The notes under the pieces were generated by a model, which searched no databases, had not been told where the DNA came from, and saw only the letters and a list, made by a program, of their open reading frames with translations. Shown here one piece after another: positions 24,522-37,900 of a stretch of 64,000 nt of DNA. The stretch is from contig OY783195.1 of NCBI GenBank assembly GCA_963678675.1, positions 30,399,006 through 30,463,005 on the forward strand, written 5' to 3'. The position numbers and the translations under genes are program-made. Numbering within the stretch: position 1 is the stretch's first letter; every line of letters starts with the position of its first letter. The stretch comes from Xiphydria camelus. Lineage: Eukaryota; Arthropoda; Insecta; Hymenoptera; Xiphydriidae.

Positions 24522-27500
24522 GGATAAAGATTAAAAAATCTGTCTATGACGATTACCAGAAGAGGATGGGAAAATTTTCCTCCCGTCTTAATTTAACCAG
24601 TTAAGTGCGTCAAATCTCTATTGCGATGCGGTTGACGTGCATACTCGTCGTGTTGAATAAAAAATTACCATTGACTATAAAAACTCGAAATTTCCATACA
24701 ATGTAATAAGAATATTATTTTGCGGTATGTTTCCTTTATGTTACCAACACAACTGCTATGTATTTTTTATGGAGAGGGTGGAGGGAGGCTTGCGGCCCGA
24801 AACCAATTACGACTATAAGCCGCGACTTGGACGGCGAGTGTTGATCAGCGGAGAAATCGCGTCAGCAATTAGCATGGTCACTCAGCGTGGTACCGTGTTT
24901 CGAAAAATATCACACCGAAATCAATTGAAATTCTTTAAATTATTTTCTTTCTTCAATTTTTCTTGTTTATGTATTTTATTATTAATTTTTTTACAATTTT
25001 TAAGTTTTCGTAACAATAACCTTTTCAGAAATGAATTCTTAATTTTTTATCAAAAAAAAAATGTAATCCCTCGTTTTTCGTAAAATTTATAACAGGACCA
25101 TTTGCCCTGCGTTCGACGCGTGTAGGTACTTATACTCGTATGTCATATTGCTCGACTTTAATTCCGCATTCTGTGGGGATTTTTAAAACTAAATTCCCCG
25201 CAGTTAATAGTTTAAAATGTAAAATCCCCACATTTTTCCTTTCTACAATATGACGTGGCAATTTCGATGCGAACAACAGCACAGCTGGCGAACAACCACA
25301 GAAGCGCGACGGAAGTCACAGTCGGCAATCAACGCGACCTTACTCCAATTTCCATCGTTGACGTTCACCGGAGTTTTTTCGGCTCCGTTGCCGTCCTTCC
25401 TTTTCTCGTCCACGTCTGGACGCGGGAGCCGTGGGAGGCGACGGGGAACGCGCGAGGTACGGGGATCCCCGGCTTCCAGGGATCCCCAAAAATCCCATCC
25501 GAGGGCCAAATCAATATTCGCGTACGACGACCTCGAAATCTCGACTCTCGGGAAGGAGGATTACGGTGTCGGGCGGCAGCCTCGAAACGCCGCCTCGTGG
25601 AAATATTTACGATAGAAAGGAATTACACGTCGCGCGCGCCCCGTGTTCGCGCAACGTTGGGGCTCGCGAACTTTATTACACCGCTCACCGAGGTTCGTAT
25701 ACAGCGAACTCTCCCACGCGTCGCGACCCGACGCTTTCACGGCCAAGGAGTTCAGTCCGAGCGCTGCCAGCTGGCGATTCTCGAAAACGTATCTCGCGCG
25801 AGCGATATTCGATATTCGTAAACACATTAATAAAAATGTTGGCTGGATATGGCGAACCGCGCGTTGCCAGTGCGAACGACGTAATAAATTGACTGATTTA
25901 AATGTAGGATTTAATGAGGACAGGGGAGAGTCGAATTTCTGCAAAGATTAATTTCCTTCGTTAACGTTTTCAAACGAAACCCAGTTTGCACCGATGATCG
26001 ATTAAAGCGGTTCTCCAGGATCTTCCGCGAGAGATAACGATCGGTTCGCGAGATTGTTAAGTAAATCGAAAGTCCACTCGAGAAACCTTAACCTTTGGCA
26101 GCAGCGTGACTTATGAGGTGAATATAAAAAAAATGCATCGAATACATTTTAAGATCCAGGAGTGCACGGAACAGATACATATCTTAAATGCGTTTTAACA
26201 TATCGACTTGTCGATATCTCGATCGATGGGTTGATTAAATTAAGGTCACTCTGCCAATCCTCGATACTTTCGGCCGATAAGGACCTTCGACTTTAGAAGT
26301 TAATTAACTCCGGAAGTCACGATCGATCGAACGAGAAATTGCCTGACAAAATAGGACGACAATTGTGCACGATCACCATTATCGAAGTCGCGATTAGAGT
26401 TGTTATAACGGCCGTCTTACTAACGGAGAGAGGGCTCGATGATTTAATAATAGCGCGAAGATTATAGAAGGAAAAAAAAATGTAATTGACAGAGCTGTGC
26501 GCGAAAGACTGCAGCTGAAGATGCATTTGCATTAAATGATAGTCGACTATATATACTCCGGTTTAGCAAGATTCCTTTTTTTTTTTATCAAACGATGTCG
26601 AAGGCTGTACGTACTGTAGAGCTGGATACAGTTAACGGTAAAAGACACATTTCGCATTAAAAGACAGCCGACGACTGCGAATTACAGTGTATAGCGGGAT
26701 TTCTTTATTTCCGGCGATGCCAGAGGCCGTGTATCACGAGTGACGAAACGAAGCTTACACGTAATATCCTGAATTATCGAGAGAGCTCCTCGCGCATGTA
26801 TTTTTTAATAAATTAAATTGCATACGAGCGAAGTCGACGGGTCATTCGATTTCAGAGTTAATTAAGCGAGACCCGAGAGGATCTAATGAATCGTAAAGGG
26901 AACGACGAGAGTCTAAACCTGAAACTGAACGTGACAAAAAAGTCTCACACGAGCCGGTGAAGGCGTCGACTCGTGACCACCGTGTACGGTTGTTTACAAT
27001 GAAAAAGTACAACCAATCCCCGTGCCGGTTCGCACCAATCGACCTGCGGCATAATGGGGACTGGAGGAAGCAAAAAAATATGCAAATCCCTCTGCGTGAT
27101 TCCCTCCGTCGAGGCGATGGCTGCTTACTGATAATCTTCTCCCCCTCCCCCCGTAGATCCCACCACATAGGCCTATTCCGCAATAATCGACGAAACAGAT
27201 GCTTAAAATTATTAATTGCGTCTGTTACGAATGATACGAAACGGTTCGTCGATTCATTGCTGAGTTTTTAAATTTACTCGCCAGAAAAAAAAAACTTCAA
27301 ACACTATTCTCTCATTATCAATGAACTTTTGGCCAACATCGATATAGAACTTTGTTATAGATAAAAATGTAATCTTCTAAAAGGTAATATATAAATATGA
27401 GCTTATATAGATAATGAGATAACAGTGATAGAAGTTTCTTTCCGGACGAATAAGTTTAGCCTCATATAAGTACATTATATGTGTGGGTGACAAATGAGTA

Positions 27501-27851
27501 AAACGTGCTGAAAAATCTCAACGAGGAAAATACCGAGTTCGCAGAAAGTCAGAAGCGGCTGGGACTACCCGGCTCTCCCTTTCATCACGTGATATACTGG
27601 AACGCCCTTTTTTGGACGAGATGGAAGACCGTGAGACGTATAATACATATTAGCACGCGTAAAGATCACACGCCGTCGCGAGACGCGTTCAAAGAAGTTA
27701 CACCACGTGGGGAATTCAAGCCTGCGATCGGTGAACGGAATTCCGCTGAGTAGGGGAAGGCGAGAAGTTTCCAAAAAAAAAATTCAACTCATCGAAGTCT
27801 CTTTCGGAGTGTATTTCCTACAGGAAATCTCGGAAATGAGTTCAATTCAAT
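24522..27851. other. intergenic, no gene recognised
   Basis: Contains CpG-rich DNA at 25250-25900, with four overlapping frames on both strands and no protein family. At 27313-27425 a block (CATTATCAATGAACTTTTGG ... GATAATGAGATAA) resembles repeats at 58750 and 63170. No gene called. Confidence 0.45.
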
Positions 27852-28111
27852 GAGACGCTCGCAAATAAGAACACCGTATCTCAATAATGACAGTTTCTCA
27901 GAAAGTAGGTTTAAAGTCGATAATATTTATGCCAAATTTCCATATTAATTAGATGCGATTAAACTACCTTTCAAAAAAATCCACATATTTGCACAAATAA
28001 TTTAGAAATCATAGTTTTAATTGAAGGAGGAGAATTTTTTACATTGAAAAGTGATGTAACTCATTTTGGCCAAAAATTGAGATACGAGATGTTCTTATTT
28101 GCCAGCGTCGT
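27852..28111. mobile_element. ~260-bp inverted-repeat MITE
   Basis: Left end GACGCTCGCAAATAAGAACA then CCGTATCTCAAT; right end ATTGAGATACGAGATG then TTCTTATTTGCCAGCGTCG, the inverse with two changes. The arms span about 38 bp, with an AT-rich interior and no ORF. Confidence 0.8.
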
Positions 28112-29037
28112 AATATGCGGGTGCCCGTGCGTGCTCGCGTATTTACAGTCATAGTCTTTACCACGTGAAACGTCACAGACTCTGCAGACAGACTCTTCCT
28201 GTGCAGCAAGCGACGGAGTAACTCATACGTTCACCATAGTGGAATTGGTTTTCTCGCTCGCACTCATATGGTTTCTACGCAACACGCGTTATACAGGCTA
28301 CAGCGCTTCATGAAACTTGCGCAATTTGACGGGAGTCGCCTGCAGGCGCTTTGCTCTCGCGAGAGAACGATATACTGGAGGGACTTTCTTTGCGGAAGGA
28401 TTCCAATAAATGCCGCCGTGTGCGTATGCTAAGCGCAAACAGTGTCGACTACGCGGGTAAAACCGGTACTCGCGCTCTTTTCCTTCTCGTCATCGACTTA
28501 TCGCGAAATATCTCTTCGCCTGCGGTGGGACGAAATACGAGTAGCCGTACTCGAGTGCGATGAACCAGCGATAAAGTCGTCGATTTATGAGGAAGCTGGA
28601 AATATCTCCAACTGATAGATTTTTTTAGACGCTTTTCCTAAAATGCGACAATTTAATCGAATGTATTTCCGGCGGTATTTCTTTCTCGATTAGTCCGATA
28701 TTATTCGAGCCTTTGATAGTAAAAGTGATCTGAGTCAAAGTTTGGAGTTTCGCTGTAATTGTACACTGAATCGACGAAGGCTGCAGATGGTATCAATATT
28801 GCGTTGCAAAATCAATTTTTCTGACATTCAAATGCTTATTTGCTAACTCACATTTCTCATAATAAATCTCGAGAAAAGTAAGTAAAAGGAGATCCTTAAA
28901 TTTCGCGTGGCTTTTATGGCAGTTGTTTAACGACTGGTTTATGGCGTTTTTCTCTAATAAAACTCGTGTGTAAACATGCACATGCATTCATGTAAACTCG
29001 ATAATTTATGGAATTAGAAACGGCATTAGAAACGGAA
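28112..29037. other. intergenic, no gene recognised
   Basis: No exon or repeat recognised. The frame at 28351-28563 lacks support. Confidence 0.4.
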
Positions 29038-29281
29038 TTAACACGTTAAGTGCCATAAGTATCCAATGTGGATAGACACGGCACAGTACTTTATTGGTCT
29101 GTATCCAACGCGGATACACACTAATGACAGCATCATAAAAAGCAGAAATCCTATTTTTGTTGCACTCTTGTATTGTAAGATTGTATATACAAATGTTTTC
29201 TTAAATTTGCTTTTGCATTTATATAAGTTTGGCTTGAAGTACCCCAATATCAACTTACTATGGTGGCACTTAACGTGTTAA
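29038..29281. mobile_element. piggyBac-type MITE (TTAA duplications)
   Basis: TTAA at 29038-29041 and 29278-29281 flank exact inverted ends CACGTTAAGTGCCA / TGGCACTTAACGTG. Internal inverse repeats (AAGTATCCAATGTGGAT; GTATCCAACGCGGATAC) are also present. TTAA target duplication is the piggyBac hallmark. The element is 236 bp without a transposase, hence non-autonomous. Confidence 0.75.
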
Positions 29282-31130
29282 AATTAGGGTTGAGACCAGT
29301 CGGAAAACCGTCACCGGTCGCTCTCAATGCCGGCTCGTCAACGGTTCAACTCACTTAGCGAATTCTTAATTACGAACCGATTGAGAACTAAATATCGCGG
29401 GTCATCATCATTTAAGTTTCTTCCGATGCAGTTTTCTAGGAAACGCGTCAGTGGTGCTCGAACGGCGTTCCGACACGCGTCACGACAAAAAGAAATCACA
29501 TCGCCGCGAAGGAAACGAACCGAGCTGCACGGGCACGTGAGATAAATATCGAAGGCCGTTTCTAGAGTCCATTGGCCCGTTCCGAACAACAGAACGTATC
29601 TTCTCTATACATCACCTATTCTCGGACATTAGTAATTCCCTAATTATCCCTCGAACCGATAACGCGCACGCGTGGCGTCACTTAAAATATCGCTGAAATC
29701 GAAGCTACGATTTAAGCAAAGTAAACCCAGAGACAAAATCTAGTTGAATACGAAGCTAATAGATAAATTTATTTCAGACGAACGGGAATTTATTCACATC
29801 GAACAAAAGTCTATTCGAATTAGACAGATGTTCTACTGGGTTCGTACTCGATTAACAAGATATGCAGAACAATTATGTAATTTAAGTAGACTTTTGTAAT
29901 TTAATTAGACTACATTTTTCTATTAGGTTTTTTTCTCGGTGTAATTGAATAGACAGCCAGAAAAAGATGACCTTTTTTCCTATCTTTTCCAATAATAATC
30001 TCGCCACGAGTACGAGGAAAAATCATACTCGCTGCGAGAAGCGAGCCGACGCGAAATGCTGAAGGAGAAGTTCGACAGGAAACGCGGGTCTGCGTCGAGG
30101 AAACAGGTTTTCGGAGATTCGTATCGAATATTATCGCAGCACGCTCACAGTCGACTGACGAAATCGCCACGGCATAGAGTGCGCCTAGTCGAATCCCAAT
30201 GTGGGTCGGTTTCTACGATCGCTTAACCAACAGTAACCACCACGCGGCCGATGCATCACGCCACGTACGTACATTGCGACACCTCGATAGTGTGTAACAT
30301 AGACGAAGAGAAGAATTGCGAGGTATCAACGAAATTTAACTACTTGAAAGGCAGATGAGCATGTCATATCGACATGTGAAAGAGGCGTGTAGGTACCTGA
30401 AATTGCGAACGTTCATTTGAATGAAAAATGTCGACTGTGGGAAATCGTAGCCAATATTGAATTTATTGATTATTAAGCCTATAGAGAAATTTTGATATAC
30501 TGGGCGACTATCGGAAATAAAGCAATCAATAAATTTAACACCAGCCCTGATCTTTGAAAATCGAAATTTCTTATTTAAATTTTTTATTTAAGGCACGTTG
30601 AAAAACTAACAATCAAATTTCCTCTCAATCGACTGCGCGTACCGACAAAAAACACACAAAGTTCCGTGTCTTCGGCCCACATTCGTACGCAAGATCGATG
30701 CATTTGCGCTGCGTATTGAAATATCGCACGCTCTCCCCCCCCCCCCATACTTAACATTTCCTTCTCCTCGCTACTTTAATCTCCCCAATCTCACAGCCGA
30801 TCCGCGATAGTTCGCTTTTCCTCCCTCCCGAGTACTTGTAAGAGTTATTCCACGCGAGGGGGTTCCCTCGAGCGCTATTAATGAATTTTCCTGCTCGATG
30901 CACACGTCGCGGCATGCAGGTCGCACACTCGCGCACCGGCGAGTAATTCGTTCGTCGATACGAGAGCGGCGGGCACAGTGGTTGCGGCGCGCGGTGGCTC
31001 GCACCACCACACGACCATCGCCATCGCCACACAGCGACGCGGTAGAAGCGATTCGGGCAAGAGTGTGGCGACGGTAACAGTGGTAGCAGAGCGACTAACA
31101 AACGACCCAGGGTCCACGAAGCCGGTTTCA
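29282..31130. other. intergenic upstream of the ebony promoter
   Basis: No gene recognised. A diverged fold-back segment lies at about 29716-29944: ACAAAAGTCTATTCGAATTA on the left, the inverse of TAATTTAAGTAGACTTTTGT on the right, with a TTTTTCTCGGTGT right end. A run of 12 C is at 30735-30746. The segment from about 30950 is very CpG-rich and merges with the probable first exon of ebony. Confidence 0.4.
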
Positions 31131-31138
31131 TATAAAAG
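31131..31138 (+). promoter_or_regulatory. TATA box of the putative ebony promoter
   Basis: TATAAAAG in a CpG-rich setting, followed about 30 bp later by the purine/pyrimidine junction CCAGACAC (31159-31166), where transcription could begin. Downstream a consensus donor ends a GC-rich leader at 31556. Assignment to ebony is inference: same strand and no other + gene in between. Confidence 0.45.
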
Positions 31139-31159
31139 CTCGTGCTACGTCAACGGGAC

Positions 31160-31556
31160 CAGACACTCCTGCGATAACCATAGCCGCGTTCGCAGGACGA
31201 CAAAGAGGATCGGCAGCCCTCCTCCGTTTAGTCGCGACTGCCGAACCGGTAAACGGCTCGGAAGGCCTTTGGACGAGCAATTTTCGCGGAGAGTTCGCTT
31301 CCGCGTGGGAAAACGCCAACGACGAGGAACAAGTGAAGATGGGACGGTATTTGTGAGGCGTTCGCGAAAAGGGACGAAGCGAAGGGTCGAAACGTGTGAT
31401 TTTCTTTTATCCGCCCGGAAAGAGAAAACGGGGTGATATCGTGAGAGAACCCTGCGCGGCCTACAGTGTTCCAGTGTGTGATTACGACTGAGAGAAAGAC
31501 GGAGCGACGTCGCGGGGACACCTGGAACGGGCAGTGTTCGCGATCGTGACGAAAGG
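31160..31556 (+). other. probable untranslated first exon of ebony
   Basis: A GC-rich leader that ends GACGAAAGG before GTGAGT (donor at 31557). The ebony coding region starts right after an acceptor (TTCTCATTTCAG, ATG at 34987), as expected if a non-coding exon is spliced to it across a 3.4-kb intron. The open frame in this stretch (30978-31436) is Arg-rich and not conserved-looking. RNA evidence is needed for the true start. Confidence 0.4.
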
Positions 31557-33960
31557 GTGAGTCGCTGGGACTCGCGGGGTCAAAGTTCAGTGGGGGAACT
31601 TTCAGGGAATTTGGGGAAGATGTTGAAATAGTACGATTTATGCGATGTCATCGCGGCTAATCATTGCAGTGCGTGCTAATTGAAATGTCTACTTGTGCAC
31701 ACGCCATCCGGTATGTGTACGAAAATGAATCTCTCCTCTCTGCTTCTCTTGGCGAACGCAAAATCCGGTTTTCGCGGATCATGATGGCGTATACCTAACC
31801 TGTTTCGATTTCACCGAATTTCTTACCAACGTAGTAGAAAATATGTTCGTTCTCCGTAAAATTGATAAAATAATGGTGGCGGTGGAAAAAACAAACGTGC
31901 TTCTGTTAACGATGTTTGCATCGATATTCGGTACGCGTTTATTCCACTGTACACGTGCATACACATTAAATATGTATTTTTAAACGTTCGGTCACAATGC
32001 TGCTTCGAACGAATAAAAGCGATTGTTTCCGGCGCATTCTTCTACACATTTTCTATGTGGAAGAGTGATTAAATTCAATAACTTTCGAATTTCGAAAGGT
32101 CGAATTTCGTTGGCCCAAATTGTATTCCTCACTTTTTCAGACACGAAATTCGATTTAAAATTTATTTCACTAATGCTCCACTTATTCACAATTGTAAAAT
32201 TACGACGTCTTAAGAGACAGTGAAATTTAAAATATGCAGTTAATTTGGGTTCGGAAAGAGAAAGTCCTGATCGTTAACGCCACTTTCAACATATTTGCAA
32301 AACAAAGTATACTTCGAGATATTCGATAAGTTTTCGTAGGTCGGGAACGTAATACCAATTCAACGACTAGAGGAAACAATCTCTGGCCTAGTCTCGCACG
32401 TGGAGCATTATTTTGACTCCGTGTACTGTGACGCGATATCTATCCCCTTCGATAATTCGCTGGTGAACTGAAAAAATGGAGTTCAACACGTTTATTAGAG
32501 CGAGCCAAAGTGGTCACGTGTGGCCTTTTAGATATTATGTGGTTTTCTGCTATCCGAGCGATCGGTTGGGCAACGACTTTCCCTTCCACACTCCTTTCCT
32601 CTTCCTAATCAGATCACCGTTATTTAGCCTCATAATACTGCCTATGCCATTTAATCACGTTGACCGAATGGCAGGTTATAATTCAGAAATAATTACAGGA
32701 AAAAAGCAACTACGGACTTTGCACATTCCTTCCAGTTCAACGTACCTTCTTATATCGCCTGATTCATCCTGCTGGATAGATCTAAAGCCGCATTAAATTG
32801 AAGTAACCCGTAATAACTAGGATAATCATCGACTTTTCATTTAATTCCCACTCAATTATACATGAAAGGATTTGAGTCCGCCATAAATGTTGGAAAATGA
32901 CGTTCGTCCTCTACGCAGGGTTCATTTAAATGGCGTATAATATTGCAGAAATTCTTGAAAAATTGACCTGCAGAGATTTTCGTCCCCTAAAGATTTTTAT
33001 GATATTTTTCATCCTCCCTACCCCCCTTCCCACTAGTTTTTTCTAATCCTCCACAATCTTACGAATTTCCTCGTAACAACAGCGTCCGATCGTCACAATC
33101 GTGAAATGTCGCGAAGGGAGGAATGCCGCGTGACGTTTCTTGAGGTGAATCGGTCGAACAGGAAATCCGCGTATCGATCGAATTAACAATTCAAAGCAAT
33201 TCGGAAGTAACAAATCTCGCGTTTAACCTCGGGCGAAAACACGAAGCATACATGTGCGTACACGAGCGGCTCAAGATTTAATTGTATCGAACTGATTCCA
33301 ATGCCGTTTTCACGGATGGAATACACACCGGGGGCACGTCGAACTGCGGAGATTAGACTTGTTGCGCAGGCATGCCTACGTGCGCATTGAACTGCTTTAT
33401 TCATCCGGTAAAAATGGCAGATGATAAGCAAACGTTTCGGAACTAAATTTCCGAGATCGAGAGAGCGACGGTATTGACATTTCTACAACCAGTTTCGTTT
33501 TAGATAAACTACCTGGGGGGGAAACGAGCCGTGAATTAGATTTCTAATTATCGAAGGTCCTTTAGGCCTACACGAATGGCACGTCCTACGTTTTCAACGG
33601 AATTGTTGTCGGTGTGATTTAGTGTTGACTTCTGTTCTTTTTCAACTTCCTCGACCATCCTTGGCACTAATAATAGCACAATGCTCGACTGGCTGGACTC
33701 GACGCTCGACTGATTTTGATTTTCTCTTTTCTTCGCACCTTAGGCCGCGGACACGCTATTGTCACGTCACGTGAACTCACGTTATAGCACGTAGCATGGG
33801 ACAATAAAATCACCGATATCTTAACCCATTTGTTTCGCGTGACGTGACAGCAGTATGTCTCTGATGGATTTGAATACATGATAAAATGTTAAATTACATT
33901 TTTCGAGCGACACGTGAGCTCATGTGAGCACGTAGAACGTACAACTCGGAGATGTCGAGG

Positions 33961-34051
33961 AGAGAGAGAAGAAGAAGAAGAAGCTTTATTATGGCACTAG
34001 GGCGGGCCCTCTAAGTGCCTGCACAGAAAGATACAGTAGAAAAGATACAGC

Positions 34052-34085
<34 letters not shown>

Positions 34086-34100
34086 TGCGAGTGCTCAGCA
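33961..34100 (-). mobile_element. non-LTR retrotransposon 3' tail remnant plus (GA)n
   Basis: Read on the minus strand, a short GC-rich segment (GGCACTTAGAGGGCCCGCCC) is followed by CCATAATAAAG and then (CTT)n and CT repeats. A unique segment, an AATAAA-like motif and a simple-repeat tail is the usual end of 5'-truncated non-LTR elements. Only about 60 bp remain, so the clade is unknown. A (GA)n microsatellite follows to about 34090. Confidence 0.45.
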
Positions 34101-34500
34101 AGGACGGCTGCCTCCTCTCTCTCTCTCTTTTCAAAATGATTTTGCATATTTCCTATATTTCGCCGACTCCCGGCGCATCACTTATCGTTGACATTCAGAT
34201 GTATATACATATATGCATATAACTGCGATACGATCACATGCAGAGATTAAATTATCCGATGATTAGAAATCGCCTTTGCGACGTCACAGATTTTGGCTCC
34301 GCAGCGCAAATTCTACCTACGAGTCTTGGCCGTATTTCTCCGTATCCTCTCTTAACGATGTTTATTTTTCTCAAGAATATAACGCACATTATCACTAGGA
34401 ATTCCACGCTGTTGATCAGACTCGTAGAGTAAACACTATCTCTCTTTCATCGTGATTCATCACGACTACCGTCACGATGTATTTATGTGGTGGCATAATA

Positions 34501-34580
34501 TTGGGTTATCCGGAAAGTTCGTTCCGATTTTCGATTAAAATTTTTCTTAACGAGCGGCACACACTTTCCGGACAAACCAA
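34501..34580. mobile_element. 80-bp mariner MITE
   Basis: Ends TTGGGTTATCCGGAAAGTTC and the inverse of CACTTTCCGGACAAACCAA, with TA on each side (34499-34500, 34581-34582). The TTGG(G/T)TTGTCCGGAAAGT terminus is typical of mariner elements. The interior is only about 30 bp, so this is an extreme deletion derivative. Confidence 0.8.
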
Positions 34581-34986
34581 TATAATTATAAGAAGAATAA
34601 TTAATAAAAATTATTAATTTTTATCAACCATTTCTTGAAAAAGAATAGAATCGCGAACAAAATGGGGGATTAGCGTAATAATGAAAAATTAATTTCGAGA
34701 GATTCACGTCCGCACGTAAGCCGATATGATTAACAGAGCGTATCGCTAGTTAATTATAGTTACAATGGAAATTACGGTTAGAATGCAATGAATTGCTTTA
34801 GCATACGCAATAACGAAGACGGGGTCAGCGAAAGAAGAGAAAATCTGAAAAACTGCAGTGAATGGGGAATGTTATGTCAAATGTAGGAGATCAGATACGT
34901 AAATTTCTCAACGTAGACGTTACAAAAAGAATGAGAAGTTGCGAGTGGAAATTATAACAGCTGATAATGACAAATTCTCATTTCAG

Positions 34987-37900
34987 ATGGGTTCTCTTCA
35001 GCAACAGTCGGTCCTCAAGGGGCAATACGTCATAAGGAACGGGGAGGAAATTTTCGTTCACAAAATTTTCGGCCAAGTTGCTGCCAATAATCCTAATCAT
35101 ACTGCAATTTACTACGAAGGTACTCGCGGATGAAATATCAAAGAGGCTTCCAAAATTGATAAACAAATTATTTCGTGCCATTCCGATCGTTAAAAAACGA
35201 AACTTAATTATATTGCGGTGCAACAATAAGCGTCATAAATCAAATCGAATGATGACCTGCTAATTAATTTCAGACGACAATGGCGTGGAACGTTCGCATT
35301 CATACAGAAAGTTGGATGCACTGACTAATCAATTGGCCAGAGTTTTGCTGAAACACTGCAAACCCCAGAGAGGAGCTGATTCTCTAGTTGCTGTATCGAT
35401 ACATCCCACCGATCATCTACCCATCATTCTACTCGCGATTCACAAGGCGGGAATGGCGTACTTGCCCCTCGATCCCGGATTTCCCACTCCTAGAATTAAA
35501 CACATCCTTCAAGAAGCGGAACCACTGATGACGGTTGTCGAAAAAGACGGTAAGTTCTTGTCGAAGAAACATCAAGGTACGACTTTGCCGATCCGAAAAT
35601 TAAGATATGTTTTGCTTCCCATAAAAACGCAGACTAAGATTACCTTTGGCGGGCGAAAAATTCAAGAAAAATTCAAAATACGAATGATCGACGAACCGTT
35701 ATCGGAATAATAGATCCAGTATTTAAATTTCCTTCCCGATTTATGCGTTATTGTAATATAAGAGTAAAAGAGAGATCTATAAATAAAAATGAAACGAATT
35801 GGAATCTCACTGCAACACATAACAATCTTGCATCATTCGACCTTCGGTCATCTTTTTTACTCTCCGACTAGCCTCTGCTGGCCCTCCCTGTTACGTAAAT
35901 GGTTCATCAAAATTTATAATGCCCGGCAAAAAAGATCCACTTCAACGCGCTTAGCCATTAACCGGGAGAGCTTTCTTCCTCCCTCCTCCGCTCACTACTC
36001 CTCTCCATCTCGACGGAAATCGCGGAAGAACCTTGACGCCTGATAGATGCCATAGAGGGTCCGCTCTTGAGAGAAGCATTCTCTTAAAAGGGGCTCTTAT
36101 GAGGGATTACGCGCTCCACAAGAGGCCACTTCCTGAGATTTACATAATACAATCGAAGGCCATTGTAATTATTCTCCCTCCCTCTTCTTTTGAGTCAGTT
36201 TACGGTGTACTAAAACTGCAAATAATCGTCGGAACACTGAAAAGAAAATTGAATTGATTCGAGAAAAAAAAATACTGTCGACCCAACACGATGCTTCGGT
36301 CATCGACTACCGAATAACATTCTTCTTGACGTTTTCCTGAAAACCAAAATCTCTGGAATCAGCTAATAGTTTATGTACGAAAATATCATTTCCTTCCTAC
36401 GAGATCACCGATATCTCAGTTTGCCGTATGCATAATAGAAAACTGAACTAGCCTAATATTTACAATTCATCGATCGTTTCCAATGACGAATTAAAGCCAC
36501 GCGTTCCCGTTTCAGCTGATATGTCTATCTATGAGGGAACGCTTGCCCTGACCTATGAAGAAATATTAGAGCAAGCGAGTCAAGAACCAGAGGATGCATT
36601 AACTTTCGTAGCAGAAGATCCCGAACAACTTGCTATCGTTCTTTACACGTCCGGCAGCACCGGTGTCCCCAAAGGTAAAACGATAAAATCGACATCATCA
36701 AAACACTAATTGTAATTCTTAAAAAAAATGGAAATACCGAATCGAACTTTGCGTTATCTTGAATATTTTTTAAGGAGTAAAGCTTCCCCATGCCTCCGTC
36801 ATGAACAGACTTCGTTGGCAATGGAGAGTCCTCCCATATTCCGCAGACGAAGAACGGTGCGTTTTCAAAACGGCTCTCACTTTTGTGGATAGCGTCTCAG
36901 AGATCTGGGGACCCCTTCTTCAGGGTCGCACCATTGTCGTTGTTCCGAAACACGTCACCAGAGATCCGGAACGATTCGTACACGTTTTGGAGAAGCAAAA
37001 GGTGAGACGATTATTGATTTTCATCGCCAAGTAAGTCAGCGATGAGGCATGAAAGTATAACCAACGATCAATATATTATCGAAAAAAAATTAATCGAGTT
37101 CTATGATCAATTCAGATCCAACGTCTCGTCTTAGTCCCTTCTCTGCTCCGATCGATACTGATGTATCTCAGTCTTCGGGTAAGCAACTCTCAAAATCATT
37201 ATCATTACTCTAAAATGATTGGGTATCGAACGACGTAACAGGATATTTCTGTTTTCGTTGAAATAAATGCAGGACAAAGACGACATACTAGCCTCTTTGA
37301 AACTATGGATATGCTCTGGTGAACCACTTCCCGTTTCCCTGGCGGAACAATTTTTCATGCGGTTCCCAACGGGTCAACGTATTCTCGCAAATTTCTACGG
37401 TAGCACAGAAGTGATGGGTGACGTAACTTATCACCTTTTGAATCAATCCAATCAATTAGGAGAATTCGACAAGGTGCCCATAGGTAAGAAACTCTCCACC
37501 GTAAACCCCTCTTCTAATAATTACGCATATTTGGGATACATCGATAGTTTTCAATAACAATTTAACGTTCCAGGTCGACCTTTAGATAATTGTGCCATTT
37601 ACCTTGTGGACAAGGAGATGCATCTGGTACCTCAGGGTGAAGTTGGCGAGTTGGTGGTTGCGGGAAGAAATTTGGCAGCGGGATACATTCGTGGAAGGGA
37701 TGCTCACAGGTTCTTGGACAATCCTCACGCAATCGAACCAGGTAAGAGGACACTTGGCATTTTTCCTTTGTATCATCTGTAATGATACAGTGAGGTCAGG
37801 GTGAAATGATTTGGAAATAATACTGCTTGGATGGATAATGGGTTATTCAATGCACAATATACCTGACATGTTGTGTCAAGTAATTGAACAAATACTGGCT

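Larger units (their letters stand above)
31557..34986 (+). other. probable first intron of ebony
   Basis: No coding exon is recognised inside. It holds a retroelement tail with GA microsatellite (33961-34100) and a mariner MITE (34501-34580). A CACGTG-rich imperfect palindrome at about 33740-33930 (GTCACGTCACGTGAACTCAC and similar words later) may be another decayed element. Confidence 0.4.

Noticed and set aside
25250..25944. Four overlapping frames up to 188 codons.
   Set aside because: Open in several frames on both strands, with no splice pattern or motif favouring one.
30978..31436. 152-codon frame upstream of ebony.
   Set aside because: Arg-rich, low complexity; better explained as an untranslated GC-rich leader with a TATA box inside it.
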